A stretch of DNA of 7,808 nt. It comes from Alphaproteobacteria bacterium (GTDB lineage Bacteria > Pseudomonadota > Alphaproteobacteria > Paracaedibacterales > CAIULA01). The notes beneath the pieces were generated by a model. The model had not been told where the DNA came from. It did no database searches and saw only the letters and a program-made list of their open reading frames with translations. The stretch covers positions 1 through 7,808 of the forward strand of contig JAIEMR010000052.1 of assembly GCA_019751935.1 (NCBI GenBank). The letters run 5' to 3'. Positions 1 through 6,100 of this stretch are shown piece by piece. Each line of letters opens with the position of its first letter. Position 1 is the first letter of the stretch. The translations under genes were made by a program, and so were the position numbers.

Positions 1-83
1 CTTCAGATTTTCCATACGTCAAATTACAAGGAACACAATTAGATAAGCTGCTTAAAAAAATCGGGAGTGCAAATAATGCATAA
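1..83 (+). CDS. Nonribosomal peptide synthetase, C-terminal end only (tail of an epimerization-type domain)
   Basis: This is the last 26 residues of a gene that begins left of the window; the first full codon is at 3 and the TAA stop is at 81-83. The tail starts SDFPYVKL and continues with QLDKLLKK. That matches the end of NRPS epimerization domains, where a (P)SDFPLVxLxxxxLDxL segment precedes a short helix serving as donor communication (COM/docking) region for the next synthetase. The same SDF.LVK pattern recurs at the end of the next protein's E domain (7759 onward), which supports the call. The stop overlaps the start of the following NRPS gene by 8 bases, so the two are almost certainly one operon. 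If it is an E domain, the enzyme delivers a peptide ending in a D-amino acid. With so few residues, the end of a C domain without epimerase activity is not excluded. Confidence 0.8.
   Translation, partial: SDFPYVKLQGTQLDKLLKKIGSANNA
63..67 (+). promoter_or_regulatory. Ribosome binding site for the second NRPS gene
   Basis: A GGGAG Shine-Dalgarno-like stretch ends 8 bases before the ATG at 76. It lies inside the coding sequence of the upstream gene. It supports ATG 76 as the start over the in-frame GTG at 67, which overlaps this site. Confidence 0.65.
76..83 (+). other. Stop/start overlap of two NRPS genes (ATGCATAA)
   Basis: The ATG of the second gene (76-78) lies before the TAA of the first (81-83), in a different frame. 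Such an overlap usually means translational coupling and keeps the two synthetases in matched amounts. No room is left for a promoter or terminator between them. Confidence 0.85.
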
Positions 84-123
84 TCTGGCGCAGAATATAC
101 GAGAAGAAAAAACGAATGTTGTT
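76..123 (+). other. N-terminal docking segment (predicted acceptor COM region)
   Basis: Sixteen polar, charged residues (starting MHNLAQNIREEK) precede the C1 motif. Short N-terminal segments of this kind before a DCL-type C domain act as acceptors for the C-terminal tail of an E-domain partner in tyrocidine-type synthetases. The call rests on position and on the partner tail at 3-80; I see no specific interaction code. Confidence 0.5.
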
Positions 124-3100
124 GCACTTTATCCATTAAGTCCGATGCAAGGAGGATTTTTATTTCAGAATTTATATGCCCCGGATTCAGATGCTTATTT
201 TATACAAATGGTTTTTGAGTTGGAAGGGAAGTTAGAGGTTAAGGCTCTTAAACAAGCTTGGTCAAGATTGCTGGATCGTCACGAAAGTTTAAGAGCAAGT
301 TTCATGTGGGAGGATTTAGAAGAACCAATACAAGTTATTCATAGAAGGGTGGATCTTCCCTGGTATGAAGAAAATTGGCAAGGATTATCAACAGAAGAGC
401 AAAGTCAGCATTTAAAGGCTTATATCAAAAAAGATAGAGGAAAAGGATTTGATTTTACACAAGCTCCTTTAATGAGATGGGGTTTATTCAAATATAGTGA
501 TCATAAGTATTACTTAGTTTGGAGTTACCATCATATTCTCAGTGATGGCTGGAGCGGTCCTATCATCTTAGATGAAATCAGAAGTATCTATAATAGTCTC
601 GTCCAAGGGAAAAACATTAACCTTCCAAGTCAGCGCTCTTATGGAGATTACATTGCCTGGTTAAGTGGACAAGACCAAGAAAAAGCGGAAACTTACTGGA
701 AGCAAGTTTTGAACGGGTTTACGCCAACAAAATTAGGAACAGAAACAATAAAGGAAATTAAAGTTCAGAGTTATGGAGAATGTCGCTTTACTTTAGAGAG
801 GGAACATAGTCAGCAGCTATTAGATTATGCAAGCTCTTTAGGGGTTACCCCTAATACAGTGTTACAAACTCTTTGGGGAATAATCCTGAGTGCCTATACA
901 GGTCAGAATGATGTCGTTTTTGGCGTTATTGTTTCGGGTCGTCAAATTGATTTATCTGGCATTGAGTCGATGGTAGGGATATTTATCAATAACTTACCTT
1001 TACGAATAAAGTTACAAGGTTTTGAAAGTGTAGAAGATCTTATTAAGACGACTCAAAACCAAATGATCGGGATGCAAGAACATGCATATATCCCTTTATG
1101 GAAGATACAATCTCAACAAAAAGAAGGGGGCAGTGGGTTATTTGATAGCACCTATGTTTATCAAAATTATCCGATTCAAAGTGACACAAATCAAGATTCA
1201 GAGTTAACAATTAATTTTATTAAGGGGATAGAGAAGGCGGAGTATACTTTAGGGATTACTTTATCTTATGAAACCTGTTTAAGTGCTCGCATTAATTATC
1301 GAGAAGATTATTTTGCTCAAAGTTTTATTGAGCAGTTGTTAAAGCATTATGAGCAACTAATTTTGAGTGTTGTACAAAACCCTTTACAAAAAGTAGGGGA
1401 ATTGACTTTCCTTCAGCCAGAAGAACAAAAACTATTAGATTCTTGGAACGAAACGTATCATGACTATCCAAGAGATCAAACTCTCTCAGAGTTATTTGAA
1501 GCTTCGGTGGAAAAAGTTCCTGATGCCATTGCCCTTGTATATGAAGATCAGCAAATTAGTTACAGAGCTTTAAATGAAAGAGCGAATCAGTTGGCGCATT
1601 ATTTTCAGAGTCTGGGAGTTGAGGCTGAGGTACCTGTTGCGTTAGCAATTGATCGTTCTGTTGAGATGATTACCGGTATATTAGGAATACTGAAAGCAGG
1701 GGGCGTTTATGTTCCCTTGGAAGTTAGTTACCCTGAAGATCGTTTAGGGTATATGTTGGAAGATAGTGGCGCTCCTTTTATTGTGACTCGCAGTACTGAG
1801 GTAAAGAAGTTACCAATCAGTCATCAGATTGTTATTAATTTAGATGAGATAGAGCAAATATTAAATGGTCAGCCGACATCTTTACCGGAGCAGAAAGTTT
1901 GTCCAGAAAATCTTGCGTATATTATTTACACCTCTGGATCTACAGGAAGACCCAAAGGCGTCGCTGTCTCTCAATTAAATGTAGTGCATTTGGCTTTGGC
2001 TCAGCAGGAATCTTTTTCCTATAGAGCAGATACAAGGACTTTGCAATTTGCTTCTATTAGTTTTGATGCTTCGATATCTGAATTATGCTGTACATTTGCG
2101 CAAGGTAGCACACTCATAATGTGCAATAATAGGGACATTATAGAAGTAGAACGTGTAATTTTGAGAGAGCAAATTAACTTAATGACAGTGCCTCCAAGCG
2201 TATTAAAAAATATGTTTTCTATCACTAACGTAGACTCTCTTAGATCCATAGTCGTTGCAGGAGAAGCGCCTGACTTCAATCACATTCGTGAGTATAAAAA
2301 AGGTGGGAAGAATGTAATCAATGCTTATGGCCCTACAGAAACAACTGTTTGTGCAAGCTTGGGATATATCGATTCTTTAATTCATATAGGTCGCCCCATA
2401 TGGAACACGCAGATATATATAATGGATGAGAATTTGAATCGAGTCGCGATAGGGTTAGAAGGTGAGATTTATATAGGAGGCGTTGGTTTAGCAAGAGGAT
2501 ATTTAAATAAACCGGCCTTAACAGCCGAGAAGTTTGTTCCTAATCCCTTTGCAATAGGTAGCCGTCTGTATAAAACAGGAGATTTAGGAAGGTATCTTTC
2601 GGATGGTAACATTGAATTTTTGGGGAGAATCGATCATCAATTAAAACTTCGCGGCTTTAGAATAGAACTTGGAGAGATTGAAGGAACAATCGAAGTTTCC
2701 GATAAGGTTCAGCAAGCCGTAGTTTTATGCCGAGAAGACACTCCGGGTCAAAAAAGATTGGTTGCTTATGTTGTTCCAAGACATAAAGAACATAATGGAC
2801 TGTTAGAATCTTTACAGAGTCTTTGCCAGAGTCGCTTACCAGATTACATGCAGCCCAGTCAATGGGTCCTTTTAGACTCTTTACCTTTAACACCTAATGG
2901 TAAAATTGATAGAAAGGCGCTACCAGCTCCCGAAGGAAGAGAAGGTTTAGGAGTTTATAAAGCTCCAGAGGGATTGATAGAAGAACGTCTCGCTGAAATA
3001 TGGTCGGAGCTTTTAGGAATAAAGATTAGTAGAACCGATGATTTCTTTCGTTTAGGAGGGCATTCCTTATTAGCGACACAAATGGTATCTCGTTTAAGAG

Positions 3101-6100
3101 AAGTATTAAAACGAGAGGTTCCTTTAAAAGCAGTCTTTGAACACAGTGTTTTATTAGAGTTAGCCCAATATTTAGAGCAATCTCATTTACAGGAGGCCAT
3201 ATTACCAGCTATTTCTCCGATTTCTCATGAAACCCCGCAAGTTCTATCTTTTGCTCAACAAAGACTGTGGTTTATAGAGCAGCTCCTCCCTGATACAAGT
3301 TTGTACCATAATTCTATGAGCTTTAGAATTTTAGGAAAATTAAATGTAGAAGCTTTACGTCAAGCTTTAGATGCTATTGTTGCTCGTCATGAAATTCTTC
3401 GTACAGTGATTATTAATTCAGAAGGTGTTGCTTTACAAAAGGTTTTGCCTGAAGCCACAAGCTTTAGTTTAGAAGAAAACAATAGGGATATAGAAACGTT
3501 TATCAAGAAACCGTTCGTATTTGATCAAGAACCTTTATGCAAAGGGTTACTCTTACACAATAAAGAGCAAGAGTCTGTTTTAGTACTGGTGTTTCATCAT
3601 ATCGTCATAGACGATTGGTCGATGGGGATCTTTTTTAAAGAGTTAAATACTTTTTATAAAGCCTATTCAGAAAAAAGAGCTCTTACATTACCTCCCTTAC
3701 CTGTTCAATACATAGATTATAGTGTTTGGCAGCGGAGTTGGTTACAAGGAGAAATATTAGAAAAGCAATTAAATTATTGGCAAACTCAATTAAAGGGCGT
3801 TTCAAGCTTAGAGCTTCCTACGGATTATCCTCGACCTAAAGAACTTTCTTATCAAGGTGGATTTGTATACAAAAAACTTTCTAAAGAGTTGTTAGATCAG
3901 CTTCATTTATTCTCCCAAGCTCGAGGCGTTACTTTGTTTATGAGCTTATTGGCAAGTCTTCAAAGTTTTTTAAGTCGCTATTGTAACCAGACAGATGTTG
4001 CTGTAGGAACCCCTATAACCAATAGAAGAAGTTCTGAAATAGAAGGGCTTATAGGATTTTTTGTAAACACATTAGTGTTAAGAAGTCAATTTGAAGATAA
4101 TCCTACTTTTGAAACATTAATGAAGCGGGTTGAGCAGAACACTCTTTCAGCTTATGACCACCAAGATGTACCGTTTGAACAATTAGTTGAGTATTTGCAA
4201 GTTTCTAGAGAGCTTAATCGTAACCCTTTGTTCCAGGTTATGTTTAACTTACAGCATGAAGGAGACTCATTACAGTTAGGGGATTTAGAAATACATTCTG
4301 AAGAGACTCCAGAATATTTATCTCGTTTTGATTTATTGATTAACGCTTTTGCGAGTTCAAAAGGTTTGTATTTGAAAATTGATTATGCAAAAGATTTATT
4401 TAGCCAAGACAGAATAGAGAAGTTTGCAGATTATTATGAAACGTTTTTAAGATCTCTTCTCAAAGACCCCTCTCAGAGACTCTCTGAAGTACCTTTATTA
4501 GATGAGCAAGAACAACAGCAGCTACTTTTATGGAACAAGACAGAGCAGGAATATCCAAGAGATAAAAACATTCCTCAATTGTTTGAAGAGCAGGTAGAGA
4601 AAGTTCCTTATAATGTTGCTGTTGTTTATGATGATCAGGAGCTTACGTATCAAGAGCTTAATGAGAGAGCGAATCAGCTTTCCCACTATTTAAGAAAGAA
4701 GGGAGTTGGTCCTGATAAACTTGTAGCGATCGCTTTTGAAAGATCTGTGGAGATGATTGTCGGGATTTTAGGAATCTTAAAGGCAGGGGGAGCGTATGTC
4801 CCTCTTGATCCGTCTTATCCTTCTGATCGACTTCAGTTTATGTTAGAGGATACACAAGCGTCAGTTCTAATTACACAGAATTCTTTAAAGCCGTTATTTA
4901 AAGATTACTCGGGAATCTTGATTGTTTTAGATGATGGTCAAGACCAGCAGAGAATCCAACTCGAAGCAAAAACCAACTCTCTTTCTCAAACCCTTCCTCA
5001 TCATCTCGCTTATGTCATTTATACCTCCGGCTCTACAGGTCAACCGAAAGGGGTATTGGTTGAACACAAACAAGTGGCAGGTTTTTGTTCGAAAAATAAC
5101 TACCTAGAAATTAATAGCCAAACAACGACTTTTTCTTTTTCTAATTATGTATTTGATGGTAGTGTTTTTGATATTTTCTCTACATTATTGAACTCAGGCA
5201 GGTTAGTTTTAACTCATAAAGATGATTTGCTTAATGCAGAAAAGTTAGAACAATTTTTGTTGGAATACTCAGTAAATGTGGCATTTATTACGACAGCTTT
5301 GTTTGTTTATTATGCAAAGCTCAGAATAAATAATCCTTTACGACATATCGAAAAACTTTTATTTGGCGGAGAAAAAATAAGCCTCGAAGATCTGGAAATA
5401 TTCTTAGAAAATCATGGAGCTCATAGCTTAATTCATGTTTATGGTCCTACTGAGAATATTGTTTTCTCTACATATTGCTATATAGACAGCAAAAATAAAT
5501 TACATGCTCCAATAGGCAAAAGGTTAGGTGATAAAACTGTTTATATTTTAGATAAAGAGATGCAATTAGCCCCTATTGGGGTGAATGGAGAGCTGTATAT
5601 AGGAGGAAATGGATTAGCAAGAGGTTATTTAAATCGCCCAAAATTAACTGCTGAAAAATTTGCTCCTAATCCTTTTGCAAGCAGAGAAGAGGTAAGAGAA
5701 AATAAGAATTTAAGATTGTACAGAACAGGCGATTTAGCACGGTATTTACCAGATGGAAATATTGAGTTTATAGGGAGAGTTGATGATCAGGTAAAAATAA
5801 GAGGTTTTAGAATTGAGCTAGGAGAAATTGAAACACAATTAATGCAATATACAGAGGTAGAGCAAGCTGTTGTTTTAGTAAAAGAAGAGGTTGGGCATAA
5901 GCAGTTGATTGCCTATGTAGTTCCTAAAAAAGAAATATATTCTCCTTTGAATCAAGGCTTACCTATAGATATTCCTCACATATTAGATGGTAAAGATATA
6001 TTCGTTTTAGAAGAAAATCTAAGAAATTATTTAACATCTAATGTGCCTGATTACATGATTCCAGCATTTTTTATCTTTATTAATAAAATATCTTTGACTC

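Larger units (their letters stand above)
1480..2940 (+). other. Adenylation domain A1, predicted L-Tyr (aromatic) specificity
   Basis: It activates the amino acid of module 1 with ATP. The P-loop-like A3 motif YTSGSTGRPKG starts at residue 618, A5 is AYGPTETT, A7 has TGD at 834, A8 has RGFRIELGEIE at 859 and A10 is NGKIDRK with catalytic Lys943. Aligning to GrsA PheA by eye gives pocket residues D664, A665, S668, T704, V726, A728, A750, V758, C759 and K943, so the code is DASTVAAVCK. From memory this equals one of the published tyrosine signatures, and it differs from Phe codes (DAWTxAAxCK) mainly by Ser for Trp at position 239. Phe or Trp remain possible. The A2 core reads LKAGGVYVPLE where LKAGGAYVPLD is usual. 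Confidence 0.85.

Noticed and set aside
54..60. A-rich run as a classical -1 frameshift slippery site
   Set aside because: The codon phase is AAA AAA A, not the X XXY YYZ phase, and a -1 shift would not lead into the second gene's frame. Only a +1 shift or the loss of one A would.
67..69. In-frame GTG as an alternative start of the second NRPS
   Set aside because: It overlaps the GGGAG site and has no ribosome site of its own at a proper distance; ATG 76 has good spacing.
1430..1480. Possible gene boundary between C1 and A1
   Set aside because: The frame continues without a stop and the LLDSWNETYHDYPRD-type linker is the normal C-A linker, also found between C2 and A2 at about 4520-4565.
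2019..2893. Two minus-strand open frames (2019-2279, 86 codons, and 2657-2893, 78 codons)
   Set aside because: They lie opposite the A1 domain, whose motifs are all intact on the + strand. Their translations resemble no family I know and have no ribosome site support.
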